64,000 nt of DNA from Bemisia tabaci (GCF_918797505.1 NC_092799.1:28966597-29030596), one strand, 5' to 3'. Positions 49,779 through 60,991 are shown, counted from the first letter of the stretch. A program made the numbers and translations. The notes: generated from the letters alone by a model not told the origin.

Positions 49779-51167
49779 TCAATATGGTATACTTTCAACT
49801 CTTTCCTCCAGCGCCTTCACTCTTTTTTCCTCCAACTCCTTCAATCTTATTTCCATTGGCGTAACTTTATTAGCGATTAATGTCGCTATTGTATTTTCTG
49901 CACTGCTTTTGTTCTCCTCCAACAACTTCAATCTTTTCTCCAAAGGCTCCAGTTTTTTAACCACTAAATGATTCAGTTTATTTTCTTCTGACTTAATTTT
50001 ATCCTTAATCAAAGGATCTAATTTATCCGTCTTGAAACGAGAAATTTTTTTATCAACCTCAGGTATTAAGGTGTCTATGGTGTACTGTTGTAAGAGACTT
50101 TTAACTTTCGAGTCCACAGCAACCTCTTGCACCCACTTCACTCCAATTTGTTGGATTTCGGAAATATCTGTATTTATTTTCTTCAAAAGTTTATTGTTTC
50201 CAATTCGTTCATTGATGAAAGGTAGCAAGATGGTATCTTGATATTTTTGTAGTTCTTTTGGTAACACATCAAACAAAGCAGAACGATTGGTCTCTATCGA
50301 ATTTTTCAATTCATTTATTTGACCTACCGTTGCCGCCGCCTTTGGGTCTATACTATCCAACAAGTTTTTTAACTGGTGATTTTTCACATCATAATTACCA
50401 CTCTCATCCACCATTAAACACTTTGAGGTAAGCAATGGATTCACCACATCCTTCGTATACTTCTGTAACCCTTCAGGTAATTTTTGAAGTAGCAATGAGG
50501 AATTTAAATCGACCAATTTACTTAATTCTACTACTTGATGAACAGTTGCAGCAGCATTAGGATCCGTACTAATTCCAACATTTATTATTTGTCTCTTTTG
50601 GATATCATAATTACCATTCTCATCCATTACGAACCCAGTTCCAACAGGGCCTGCTGGACCCATTGGTCTTGGTATACCTTGACGGCCTGTAAGTCCGTCT
50701 TTACCTGGTGGACCTGGTTGACCTCGTATGCCTTGAGGACCTTGTATTCCTTGTGGACCTGGGGGTCTGAAATTACCTCGATCATTTTCCCCACTTTCTA
50801 GACTGGCTCGCCCCGTCATTGGTTCAGATGGGAGCTTTAGATTTTTTTCAACACTTAAATTAATTAGAGGAACCAGAATTTCATCTCTATGCTGCTCAAG
50901 ATAAGTTTGTATTGCTTGTGGTAATCCCTTGACGTTGAAATTTTCATTTTTCTCATTCATCTGTATAATCTCATGCATTTGTTTCACAGTTGCTACGTCA
51001 TAAGGCTCTGACCCGAGAGCAACATTTTTTAATTTTTTAAATCTCATATTATAATTTCCATCCAAATCGAGCTCAAATCCAACTCCTGCTGGACCAGCAG
51101 GCCCCAGTGTGTTAGCTTGAGCAGCGTGGAATCCATGGTAATGTCCAAATTTATTCACGGTCTTCAT
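49779..51167 (-). CDS. Collagen-repeat fibre-like protein of a Polinton-like element
   Basis: 462 residues if the start is ATG 51165-51167, the only Met before the gap; the apparent extension through the N run is not real. A short N-terminus and GPAGPAG precede three copies of a module around D-x-x-GNY-(D/N)-x(5)-(I/L)-(K/I)N...(D/E)P...AATV. About 13 collagen Gly-X-Y triplets (GPQGIQGPQGIRG onward) lie between modules 1 and 2, and the C-terminal third is a long coiled coil. This layout resembles trimeric virion spikes or tail fibres with a collagen shaft. Function as a fibre is inference from architecture. The gene is co-oriented with the integrase, 86 bases upstream of it. Confidence 0.75.
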   Translation of the reverse strand: MKTVNKFGHYHGFHAAQANTLGPAGPAGVGFELDLDGNYNMRFKKLKNVALGSEPYDVATVKQMHEIIQMNEKNENFNVKGLPQAIQTYLEQHRDEILVPLINLSVEKNLKLPSEPMTGRASLESGENDRGNFRPPGPQGIQGPQGIRGQPGPPGKDGLTGRQGIPRPMGPAGPVGTGFVMDENGNYDIQKRQIINVGISTDPNAAATVHQVVELSKLVDLNSSLLLQKLPEGLQKYTKDVVNPLLTSKCLMVDESGNYDVKNHQLKNLLDSIDPKAAATVGQINELKNSIETNRSALFDVLPKELQKYQDTILLPFINERIGNNKLLKKINTDISEIQQIGVKWVQEVAVDSKVKSLLQQYTIDTLIPEVDKKISRFKTDKLDPLIKDKIKSEENKLNHLVVKKLEPLEKRLKLLEENKSSAENTIATLIANKVTPMEIRLKELEEKRVKALEERVESIPY

Positions 51168-51176
51168 TTTATGAAA

Positions 51177-51676
51177 NNNNNNNNNNNNNNNNNNNNNNNN
51201 NNNNNNNNNNNNNNNNNNNNNNNNNNNNNNNNNNNNNNNNNNNNNNNNNNNNNNNNNNNNNNNNNNNNNNNNNNNNNNNNNNNNNNNNNNNNNNNNNNNN
51301 NNNNNNNNNNNNNNNNNNNNNNNNNNNNNNNNNNNNNNNNNNNNNNNNNNNNNNNNNNNNNNNNNNNNNNNNNNNNNNNNNNNNNNNNNNNNNNNNNNNN
51401 NNNNNNNNNNNNNNNNNNNNNNNNNNNNNNNNNNNNNNNNNNNNNNNNNNNNNNNNNNNNNNNNNNNNNNNNNNNNNNNNNNNNNNNNNNNNNNNNNNNN
51501 NNNNNNNNNNNNNNNNNNNNNNNNNNNNNNNNNNNNNNNNNNNNNNNNNNNNNNNNNNNNNNNNNNNNNNNNNNNNNNNNNNNNNNNNNNNNNNNNNNNN
51601 NNNNNNNNNNNNNNNNNNNNNNNNNNNNNNNNNNNNNNNNNNNNNNNNNNNNNNNNNNNNNNNNNNNNNNNNNNNN
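51177..51676. other. Assembly gap, 500 N
   Basis: Second exact 500-N placeholder, 50,000 bases after the first ends. It lies between the fibre gene start and the N-terminal POLR3B exons. Confidence 0.99.
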
Positions 51677-51909
51677 AATTACATCCAAGCATGGGAAAAA
51701 TTCATAAATAGCATGGATTAAATTTTCACAATTTTATTCAACTAAGTATGACTTGACATCCACCCAAAAAATAGTCAAGGAACTTTAGGTAATGGTGCTG
51801 ATTCCAAAAGATTCACTTAAATTCTCATAAAAGATGCATTTTATAAAATTACTTCTAATATTTGACAGCCAAATAAAATAAGTAGGCAGAGCTGCCACAG
51901 GTTACTTAC

Positions 51910-52946
51910 TTGAGATAAAACAAAGGATCGACATCACTCAAGATGGTCTCATTTGATTTGACAATTTTCTTGATTTCAACATTAATGAAATAATTGAAGG
52001 AGTCAATATGCTGCTTTACGAGTCCTTTCACCTTCAGGAATGAGGGCACTAATTTCCACTGATTCTGTAACGGAAAAGACCAATTTATTTCATGAAGAAA
52101 GTAAAATTACCAAACTTCAGACAACTCACAGTTGGATATTGAGGCAAGAATGATAAAATGCCTCTTGCTAATAGTCGGACATAGTGTCTACAAGATTTTA
52201 ACTTACCTAGTGCGAGAAATCATCATTACTTAATATGAGTTCTCAGACCACTTCAATTTTCTTTATTTTTTAGTTTGTTCTGCTGTTCCTACTGGGCTGA
52301 TTTCCACGATTTTTGCAGCTATCAATGGATGACAGTACCTTAATAAGCCCGCTCTATACAGATTTTGGAATTAATAGCCAAGTTATTTTTTAATGCAACA
52401 TAGAGTTGTGAATTTTCCTATTTGAACAATGTGAATGTTCACCGTTTGATCTAAAGATCTACAGGCCGAATTTCGTGATTACTACGGCAATTGATGGGAG
52501 ATAGTCCCTGGATAAGCCGCCTCAGATTAGATTGATTCTAGAAGGCCCACAAAGCGAGTCTTCGAGGGAAAGACCCTCTGGAGGTTGGGCTGTGCAATGG
52601 GCTGCGTGTAGCACTAAAAAGAGTGCAAGAGTCCTTTGCGAGGACCCTTTCAGTTCTTCTTTAAACTCTGAGCTCAGAGTATCTAAACGACCCATTGACA
52701 ACCACACCAAAGGACTTCATTGAGTGCATCCATGTGCATCTTTCAGAGTCAGATTACCTGGATGATGCAAGACTTAAGCTAACGTTCGTCGAAATAAAAT
52801 TCTCAGCAATCCTTTCTTTCTAAACGTTGCCGATCATAAACACTGCTTCCGAGATGGGGCAGAAAGAGGATGAATAAAAAACTTACCTCCAGATATGTGT
52901 GAGGAGAATCTTTGCACTGACGGTGGTTCAAGTTACTGTCGCCCAT
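51910..52946 (-). CDS. POLR3B: RNA polymerase III subunit RPC2, N-terminal exons 1 and 2
   Basis: Exon 1 (52887-52946) starts at ATG and encodes 20 residues, ending in phase before GTAAGT. Exon 2 (51910-52064) encodes 51 codons plus two bases and ends at GTAAGT. Exon 2 contains [18 protein letters not shown] and [15 protein letters not shown], the nearly invariant RPC2 N-terminus that contacts the polymerase protrusion. The next residues of the family (about 60, between YLK and MPIMLRSS) are not found here or at the start of the + strand part. The strand is opposite to the remaining 19 exons at 2584-20431, explained by inversion of the 50-kb block. The intron 52065-52886 holds no recognised feature. 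Confidence 0.9.
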
Positions 52947-53980
52947 TTTTTGGGAAATAGGAGACGATTTGGAGTTGAAGCAGCTGCTAGGAAATTGGAG
53001 ACTCCATTCTTAATTAAACTACTTGAGTAATTTTCAACTCAGAAGCCGAAATTACATTTTTTTAAATTATTATCACGTGGTAGAATGAGAGATGCGGTAT
53101 CGCTTCGGCTCGGCAATGTTTACATTTAAAATCATAACCTCAATTGGCTGTTGGCAACGATGAGACCTTGGGACATGCATCTTTCACCAATGTTTTTAAA
53201 TAGATTTTCGAGTTGATAAAAAAATTTGGCGAAGTACCTTAAGGTTAATCTTCAGCGTTAGTTCTGAAAAAATCCACCACGTCGCGCTGCTAAAATCTGA
53301 CTCCGAAATCAGCGATTATTTAAATATGAAGAGAAAGACTCTAAATTCTGAAGCTAATAAGTTCTAGCAGCATGTCTGAAGAATGTGTAAAGTCAAAGAT
53401 GAGCTTTCAAAGTTGCACAATAAAGGCTGGAATTTGATCCCCGTTTTCCTTATGGGAATCCAATGAGTGTGAGAGAGACAGCTCACGGTGGGAGAGAGAT
53501 ATCTGCCAACTGCTGAGAGCGATCAAGCGCGATTGGTTGCATCAAGGTCATCATGCTTAACCCTACTTTTTTCTGGGATCAAATTGCAGAGCTTCAGAAA
53601 TGACTTTTCACGTTGCTTTTAGGGTCAATAGGAAGAAGAATGTTATAGCTAGAACTTATTTATCTTCGATTTAAACAGAAATTCCTTCAACTTTTATAAA
53701 AGCTCAAGGACTCACGTGGTGCTGTACGGACTCTAAAACACAGCGGTGGCGCCCCCTGCGCGGAGAAATTTCTTACTTCACGCAGCTGTAGATACACCTT
53801 AATGAGTTACCAACGAAGTTATCAACAATTGACGAATCGATGTTTTTCGAACGGTCTTCTGCCTGCCAGTGCTGCCAATGATTACTAAACTAAAAAGTCA
53901 CTAAAAAAGCAGTTCTGCATTTCTGCAGTTTTAATTTTTTAAAGTAAATAAGGTTAGAGTGATTAGAGGATAATCTTACT
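52947..53980. other. Upstream region of POLR3B; no gene recognised
   Basis: Contains the probable POLR3B promoter and 5' UTR. No convincing divergent exon or repeat boundary was found. Confidence 0.4.
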
Positions 53981-54117
53981 AGTAAAAAAAATGCTCCCAG
54001 ACTTCTTCAAAATCATTAAATCCTACCTAGCCGATAGAAAATTTTCAGTCAAACAACAAGGTGAAGAGTCTAAAATCTACAACATATTGGCAGGAGTGCC
54101 GCAAGGCAGCATACTTG

Positions 54118-55469
54118 TATGGAATGATTTCCGTAACCCTTGCGCGGGGGAGCGCTGCAGTCGCGGGCGGGTGACTGATTCGCGGGGGGGAGACATTCTG
54201 GCGGGGAGGCGTATGTGAATCGCGCGCGGGCACCACTGTTGTGCGCGAGGGTGACTGATCCGGGGGAGGGGGCCATTGTTTCGATTCATCGAAGAATCGA
54301 TACACTACAGTGTTGCCAAGCCTATACACCAAATTTTCATGTCTATGGTTTTGAAATGGACATTACAAGTTCGAGTTTGTTCTGAAGATGGAAGAAGAAG
54401 AAGTTACTGTTGTTTGTTTACATAGTTCACGAGGAATATGGGGTTAGGTTTTATGCTTCAAATTTATGCTGAATTTAATTTCGTGGATTACTGAATATCA
54501 TAATACGTAATTTGGTGAAATTAAACGCCTATTGATTTGGAGATGGCTGCTATTGGGGGAATAGGTAAGTACGTAGAACTAATTTTATTTTATCGCTGAC
54601 AGTCTTCCGAAACTGTAATTTGGGCAGCCCAAAACATTGCCAAAGCAGATAACGTAAACAATCTGTAATCAACGTAATCAAACAGTTAGAACATGATTTT
54701 CTGTTGAATGGCGTTGTAAACTGATATGAATTTTGTCGACTCATTTTTTTCCCTAAACCTACGAAACACCAAGGAGGCCATTTCTTGGACTTTGGACATG
54801 AAACGACTTAATCTGTTTTTCCACAACCATACATCATTGCACCAATATTTTTATATAGGTATTGGAAGAACTTTCAGACATTATCTTCCATAAAATTATA
54901 ATGTTTCAATATAGCGATGTGTAAGATTGTTTACGTTATCTGCTGTGGCAATGTTTTGGGCTACCCAAATTACAGTTCCGGAAGACTGTCAGCGATAAAA
55001 TAAAATTAGTTCACGTACTTACGTATTCCCTCATTAGCAGCCATCTCCAAATCAATAGGCGTTTAATTTCACCAAATTACGTATTAAGATATTCAGTAAT
55101 TCACGAAATTAAAGTCAGCATAAATTTGAAGCATAAAACCTAACCCCATATTCCTCGTGAACTATGTAAACAAACAACAGTAACTTCTTCTTCTTCCATC
55201 TTCAGAACAAACTCGAACTTGTAATGTCCATTTCAAAACCATAGACATGAAAATTTGGTGTATAAGCTTGGCAACACTGTAGTGTATCGATTCTTCGATG
55301 AATCGAAACAATGGCCCCCTCCCCCGGATCAGTCACCCTCGCGCACAACAGTGGTGCCCGCGCGCGATTCACATACGCCCCCCCGCCAGAATGTCTCCCC
55401 CCCGCGAATCAGTCACCCGCCCGCGACTGCAGCGCTCCCCCGCGCAAGGGTTACGGAAATCATTCCATA
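54118..55469. mobile_element. 1.35-kb foldback inserted in the retrotransposon RT gene, TSD TACTTG
   Basis: TATGGAATGATTTCCGTAAC at the left is mirrored at the right, with arms of roughly 600 bases and a short spacer near 54790-54920. TACTTG flanks both ends (54112-54117, 55470-55475). Removing the element and one duplication rejoins the RT frame exactly. GC-rich G-run blocks occur near both ends. Open frames inside are mirror images. Confidence 0.9.
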
Positions 55470-55875
55470 TACTTGGACCCATTCTGTATCTCATATACAC
55501 AGCTGACATGCCGACCCCCAAAGATCCTGAAATCAAAATTGGAACCTTCGCTGATGACACCAACTTCGCCAAACAGCACATAGATCCGGTCATTGTGACA
55601 GAGGCTCTGCAGAACTACTTGGACGATGTAGAAGTCTGGGCACACGACTGGAAAATTAATCTAAGCCAGCCAAAATGTGCGCAAGTAACATATACACTCA
55701 AAAAAAGAGATCCTCCTCCACTAACCCTTAATCAAGAATTTATTCAAGTTTAAAGATTCATATAAATATCTTGGAGTCCACCTCGATAAGAAGCTCACAT
55801 GGAAAAACCACATCCAAGCCAAGAAAGAGCAAATCAAAATCCTCCTTACCAAATTCTACTGGCTATTTAAAAATA

Positions 55876-58146
55876 CACGGAAAAAAAGACCTGTCATTTT
55901 AACAGTCGCATTGAATGTTAAATTTGTTTGACGTTTCTCTGTTCTTTTAGTTGTCGCGACTGATAGTTTAACATTTTAAGTATGTTGAAACAAAAGTGTG
56001 CAACTCTGTTAGCTCAACATCTTATTGATGCTTTTGAAATAACATTCTGTATGTTATTCCATCATCACACGACTGCTGAGTTAACGTCAGGCGCAGTCAT
56101 TAAATCAACAGTTCCTGAAGCTTTTGGAATGACTGTCATTGACTTTTGATTTTACAGTCCACACGTTATTTTGACATTCGTTTGGATTTTAAATTTACAC
56201 TCGTGCAGGTGTTGGTCTAATGTTTTGAAGGTCGTTAAATTTGCAGAAATAATCTGCTAAAGCAACAGCGAGGGTGTCGAAATAGCAGCCTCTCGTTTAA
56301 CAGCGAGTTGACAGTAAAATGCTGTCCGTTGCACGGAGCATTCCATCCCGGCCAGTCCCGCGCGATCGGCGCAGCGCGCATGCGCAGTTGTATACAGTTG
56401 TCGATCGCCCCGCTGCGAGCGGTGACGCAGAAAACCTCTCCTACCCTACCCGCCACACTGCCCACCCTCCTTCTCGAGGGTTGCGCGCCGTCCTGACAAA
56501 GGGCCCGGTCAGGGAAATTCTCAGAACTCCAACCGCCCGGCCCTGCCCGGGCCTGGCGTTCGGTTGTTTCTTCCTTCGGCGTTGTTCCCGCATTCCAGTC
56601 TGTTCGCTGAGAGGCCGCCATGTCATTGTTTAAAGGGATTTCGTTTGCTCAACAGTCAGTGGTTTTGAGTCAGAGAAGTCTTGCGCTTGCGTTTCGAAAT
56701 CGTGCTCAAATTGTGTTTGCGAGTGAATTTTGGCGAAGAAAGTGATTAGTTTTGATACTCAGTGCGCGATCTGCAAAATTAGTAGCTCCATAGGAAAGTA
56801 ACTCTTACGATATAAGCAAATTTGGGCACACTGTAATCAGTTGCGGGCAGACGCCATTTTTTGAGGCATCATCATGAATCCGTTCAATTCGAAATTTCTG
56901 CTGCCGTATATTTGTGCTTTTTGGTTTTAACTTCACCATCGACATTACACGCACTCTCAACTCAATTTGGTTTGCGTCCAGTGCATCAAATTATTATTTT
57001 TAGCGTGCCTTACATATTTATATGCAGGCACTCTTTTGATTTCGTTTCCTGTAGATTATACCATTAGCCCTGTCCTCTATACTTTCCGACCCAATTCCAT
57101 TGTGTAATTTTTTCCTTTTCTTTCGTTCAAAGAAATTTAGGCTAATTGAAATGAAATGAATTAAGTGATAATTTAGCAAATCTTAATCTTGGTAGAATTT
57201 TTTGAAACCTTTTATAATACATTTTCGGTGTTTTTAACTCATAAGCACGATCTGCTGTTTGGTTCTTCCGTTGTTTTTTATTGATGATGCCAACGTGACA
57301 TTGTCTTAATGGCGTAAAGTGTTTCAATGTGTAATACAGTGTCTGTGCGGTATCTGACCAGGCTGCGAGTGAAAAGTTCGGTTATTTGAAAAAAGAAAAT
57401 AACGGATGGAGAGGAAGGGTTTAAAATGTGCCTCACATAATTTGTTGACGACCCCAAGGCCATGATCAATTCTGCCCCACCGAGAACTGCAAAGATGTTT
57501 ACTTTGTGTAGTGTTTCTGTGCATTTAAACTGTTAAAATATTTGTGAAATTAACTCATTGTGAAACTGATTTAGTCTGTAAATGTTACTTTGACCGGAAT
57601 ATTATCTACGGTTTTTGTATCATTTACTTGAAACCAGTTAAGCAGTTATCAGCTATTTACATAAGCATGTAAGTATGACCATAATTTTTTACAGTTGCTT
57701 GGCATTGTATCTGCTACATTAACAGCAGTGTGAATGAAAATTCAAGAGCGATTTAGCTTTTACATGAGCAGCAGCGCTGCTACATCGACAGCAGCGTGGA
57801 TTTAAATTCAAAAACGAACTGGCTGTCATGAGAACAGCGACGCTGCAATTTCGACAGCAGCGGCCGCTGTTAAATCGAAGGCAGCGTGAACGTCAATCTG
57901 ATGGGGAACCGGCGTTTACGCCAGCAGCTGCGCTGCCAGTGTAACAGACTATTCGATGAAGGTTGAGCAGATTTTGCTGTCGTTGTCACATTCATTTACT
58001 GTCAATGTGACAGCAAAGCGCCTGTTGTAATAACAGACAAAGGTAATGTTATTTTAACAACCAGGATGCTGTGCCGTTTTTTAACAGCCAAGGGCTGTTC
58101 CTTCAGCAGTCGCGACGATTAAAATGACAGGACTTTTTTTTCCGTG
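55876..58146. mobile_element. 2.27-kb TA-flanked DNA element in the same RT gene
   Basis: CACGGAAAAAAAGACCTGTC at the left is mirrored at the right (reverse complement CACGGAAAAAAAAGTCCTGTC begins the same way), with TA on both sides (55874-55875, 58147-58148). Removing it with one TA restores the RT frame through WLFKNKHLSYRN. No transposase is recognised. It carries a GC-rich block (about 56330-56620) and, at its right side, many copies of ACAGCAGC-like motifs. Non-autonomous, superfamily uncertain. Confidence 0.85.
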
Positions 58147-58694
58147 TAAACATCTGTCCTACAGAAATAAATTGCACATATATAAAACTGTAATAAGACC
58201 AGTCTGGGCTTATGGATGCCAACATTGGAGTACGGCCTCCAAATCAAATATCAAGACCATTCAGACTTCTCAAAATAAAGCACTGAGGATGATCTCCGGA
58301 ATGCCAAAATACGTTAACAATAACATAATAGCTCGAACTGCCAATATCGAACCAGTCCAAGAATACATCTCAAAGCTCAAGAAAAAATATGTGACTAGAC
58401 TAAGCAATCATCCAAATTTTGCAGCCATCAACCTACTGGATAACAGTCAAGAGGTGAGAAGACTCAAAAGGGCCCACTTCTTTGACGACCTATAAAGCCA
58501 CGAGATAACTCGAATTTTCGCGGCACACAGTCGCAAAACATCAACCATTCACGGAACCTCACGACTCGGCTCCCTGCCTGATCCGTCACCCTCTTTTCCT
58601 TTCCCCTCCCACTCTCCTTTTCTCTCACACAAGCCATCTTGGCATTTTATTACCCTGCACTCTCTCATCAAACTCACTGACCACACCAACCTAG

Positions 58695-59529
58695 AAGCGT
58701 ATTTTGGTTGATGATCGGTCGAACCAAAATGGGTGGATCATAAGATTTCGTATTTTGCTTTGACGCGATCATAATTTTTCGGGGCTCACCAAACAGATGG
58801 ACGGTGGAATTCTGGCAAACGTTGGAGCCAAAAGTGAACCCTACAAAAAGTAGTAAGGCCTCTATAGACGATCAAATTCCCGAACCAATTCCGATCAAAG
58901 TAGCATCAAAGTGTCGGGAGTCATCAGTCTGAAATTCATAAATTTGCTTATTTTAAAATGAAAACTTGACAGAAACGTTTCCTGTGGCAGGAAATGATGA
59001 ATGATGGCACTCTGTCTGATCTCACTTTGATCAAAAAGTGCGGCCGTCAAATTTGATGTAGATGGTGACCACCAGTCATCAGCATGTCTACTTTGATCGG
59101 AATTGGTTCGGAATTTGATCGTCTATAAAGGCCTGTAGGGTTCAGAGTAACCCCGATGTGAATGATGACATCCAACAAGCATCAATGCCGAATGTCTAAC
59201 CTTAAAATGTAAGAAAGACCGCCAAATATTCGGATTCATTTCTAATGTACCTGTTATTTGATCATTTATTATTAATTCTATTGAAAATAAATCTAGTCTC
59301 ATTTCAAAAATTGGCTTTGTTCAGACTTCGGTAAATTCCTTTCGCGTTTCATATTTCCCGCCTTCCAAAGAACCGGGATGACATTTTTCGTATTTTCTAA
59401 TGATCCGGCGAACTCTTCGCAACTCCTCTCTGATTGGTCGGAATCAGACGACTGTTTTCAACAACAACAACGCCCATTATGCTCGACCGCGGCGCTTTTG
59501 CTCGACCGATCATCAACCAAAATACGCTT
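58695..59529. mobile_element. 835-bp inverted-repeat element in the retrotransposon 3' UTR
   Basis: AAGCGTATTTTGGTTGATGA and about eight further bases (to CGGTCGA) are mirrored at the right end. A second, inner inverted-repeat unit lies at 58837-59142. The retrotransposon 3' UTR resumes afterwards and runs to its poly(A) tail. Confidence 0.8.
58837..59142. mobile_element. 306-bp inverted-repeat unit inside the 835-bp element
   Basis: AACCCTACAAAAAG and AGACGATCAAATTCCCGAAC pair with AATTTGATCGTCT and GGCCTGTAGGGTT at the other side; arms of about 65 bases. It is either a separately inserted MITE or an internal foldback of its host. Confidence 0.65.
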
Positions 59530-60913
59530 ACCAAGTGAAGTGAAATAAAAGAAACGACATCAAAACACTCGGGTATAATGATATCTTAGTGTGTCCTCAC
59601 AGTTAGTGTTCCCCTTTGTCATCCACACAGCTAAAAACATTTATTAATGTTGATCGCGTGAATAACCTCAAAAAAAAAAAAAAAAAAAAAAAAAAATATT
59701 ATAAAATCGTAAGCCCTAAAATTGTTAAAATCTGGTCCACGCTGTCCTGAAGTTACCGTTAGAGCGAGAGTATTAAAATTTTACGGAGATGTGAAACTTT
59801 ATGTTTTGTCATTAGGCTCGATCTCCTTTTTTCGAATTTTTCATTTTTAGCCGAGTTATTGCGAAAAATCTGCAAATCTATTTTTGCCTATTACGTGACT
59901 AATATTGATCCTATGAACTTGAAATTCGTCATGATGAAGGAGCAAGCCAAAATGGTTATGCTGAAAGCTTTTTGTCCGTAAAATATTTACAATATGAAGA
60001 GTTATCGCGAAAAGTCTGAAAAATTAACCGTGTCTATGTGAAGGTGTGCAGAGCATACCATTGAACTCTCAGCATAGATCTTCATACGTGCTTCATACGA
60101 ATTGATGGAGCCTAATACGCACACGTGCACCTCGAAGCCCGATTTTTGAAATTTTCATCCAGATTGAGAGTAATTGCCTTTTTTCCAAATTCGCGAAATT
60201 GGAGCAGAACTGGGGGTTGTCAGATTGCGCAGAAATAGCACGGATTCTCTTGAAAGACAAGTGAGCGTCTTCGATATTCTTTGGGACAGGCGGCAGCCTC
60301 CTAAAACGCCAATAAATGTCACCGGTGACGAGGGTGAGCTAACACCCTTGAATGTGGGAGCGCGGCAGGGAGGTACCCATGCAAATGTGTTCTTTTGTTT
60401 CCGTGTCCATCTCTCCAAACCAAACATCTTCCGCTTTGAGTATCTGGTCTATTTGGAATTAAAAAAGGAAAAAGGAATAACTCCATCGTGACCTGGTCCC
60501 TGCAGACGCAAAAGCATACATAACGACAAGGTTCATATTACAGTATGAATTGTATTTTACATTTAAAAAATCGGCAGTTTACTACAGGAACCAAATGAAG
60601 CTTCTTTTTACACATAATACTGCGGTTATGAGTGGGTACGTGAAAACGAAGTTTCATTCACATGATTTAATTTAAACGTTCATTGATGAAAGTGGGTGAA
60701 TGAATCCTAATATAGAGATCCATCGCATTAAAGAGAATTGAATATTTCCCGCGTTTCTGCGAAAGTGTATTTTTCTCGCAACAAACCAAAATAAGTTTCA
60801 TTCAGAAAGAACACTTGGTTGCTTGGTTTGCGACCTTACTACCGGAAAATATGGCTTGCTTTCTTTTTACTGTTTTCATCCCTCCCAGGTGAATAAAGAT
60901 ATCAGTAAGAATG

Positions 60914-60991
60914 CGGCGCGAAGCGCCGTCTGGATGCGCGGAGCGCTTCCGGGGCGGTTGGGCCGCGGAGCGGCCAGGGGGCGTAGCCCCC
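60914..60991. repeat. Cluster of four GC-rich hairpins with GNA triloops
   Basis: Four perfect stems follow each other: CGGCGC-GAA-GCGCCG (60914-60928), GCGC-GGA-GCGC (60936-60946), GGCCGC-GGA-GCGGCC (60961-60975) and GGGGGC-GTA-GCCCCC (60977-60991). Every loop has the form GNA closed by C-G, in otherwise AT-rich DNA. Confidence 0.85.

Larger units (their letters stand above)
1177..51176. other. Exactly 50,000-base block between two 500-N gaps, probably inverted by scaffolding
   Basis: The sequence between the two gaps is exactly 50,000 bases. POLR3B is split across its right edge with opposite orientation: N-terminal exons on the minus strand at 51910-52946, the rest on the plus strand from 2584. 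Flipping the block puts all POLR3B exons on one strand in order. It also joins 676 to the complement of 51176, producing a compact divergent gene pair. A round size with fixed 500-N gaps fits fragment cutting and misorientation by a Hi-C scaffolder. A natural inversion would not need either. Confidence 0.85.
53982..59697 (+). mobile_element. Jockey-like non-LTR retrotransposon, 5'-truncated, with three nested insertions
   Basis: Reverse transcriptase fragments in order: LPDFFKIIKSYLADRKFSV with VPQGSIL (53991-54117), GPILYLIYTADMP and the FADD active-site box (55470-55750), YKYLGVHLDKKLTWKNHI (about 55751-55873) and the C-terminal part NKLHIYKTVIRPVWAYGCQHW to a stop at 58495. A 3' UTR runs to a poly(A) tail at 59668-59697. 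DNA elements at 54118-55469, 55876-58146 and 58695-59529 interrupt it. An extra T near 55750 shifts the frame, so this copy was probably dead regardless of the insertions. There is no ORF1 and no endonuclease, so it is 5'-truncated. Confidence 0.85.

Noticed and set aside
51117..51707. Open frames across the second gap, including a 637-residue frame joined to the fibre gene
   Set aside because: The extension runs through 500 N; the real start is the Met at 51165-51167.
2584..52946. Trans-splicing or a true biological inversion as explanation for POLR3B on two strands
   Set aside because: The exact 50,000-base size and the two 500-N placeholders make an assembly artefact far more economical.
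54045..55593. Arg/Pro-rich open frames such as those at 54045-54332 and 55255-55506
   Set aside because: They are mirror translations of the GC-rich arms of the foldback at 54118-55469.
56235..56633. Overlapping 60-130 residue open frames on both strands in the GC-rich block
   Set aside because: Open frames are expected by chance in GC-rich DNA; no family resemblance, and they lie inside a transposon.
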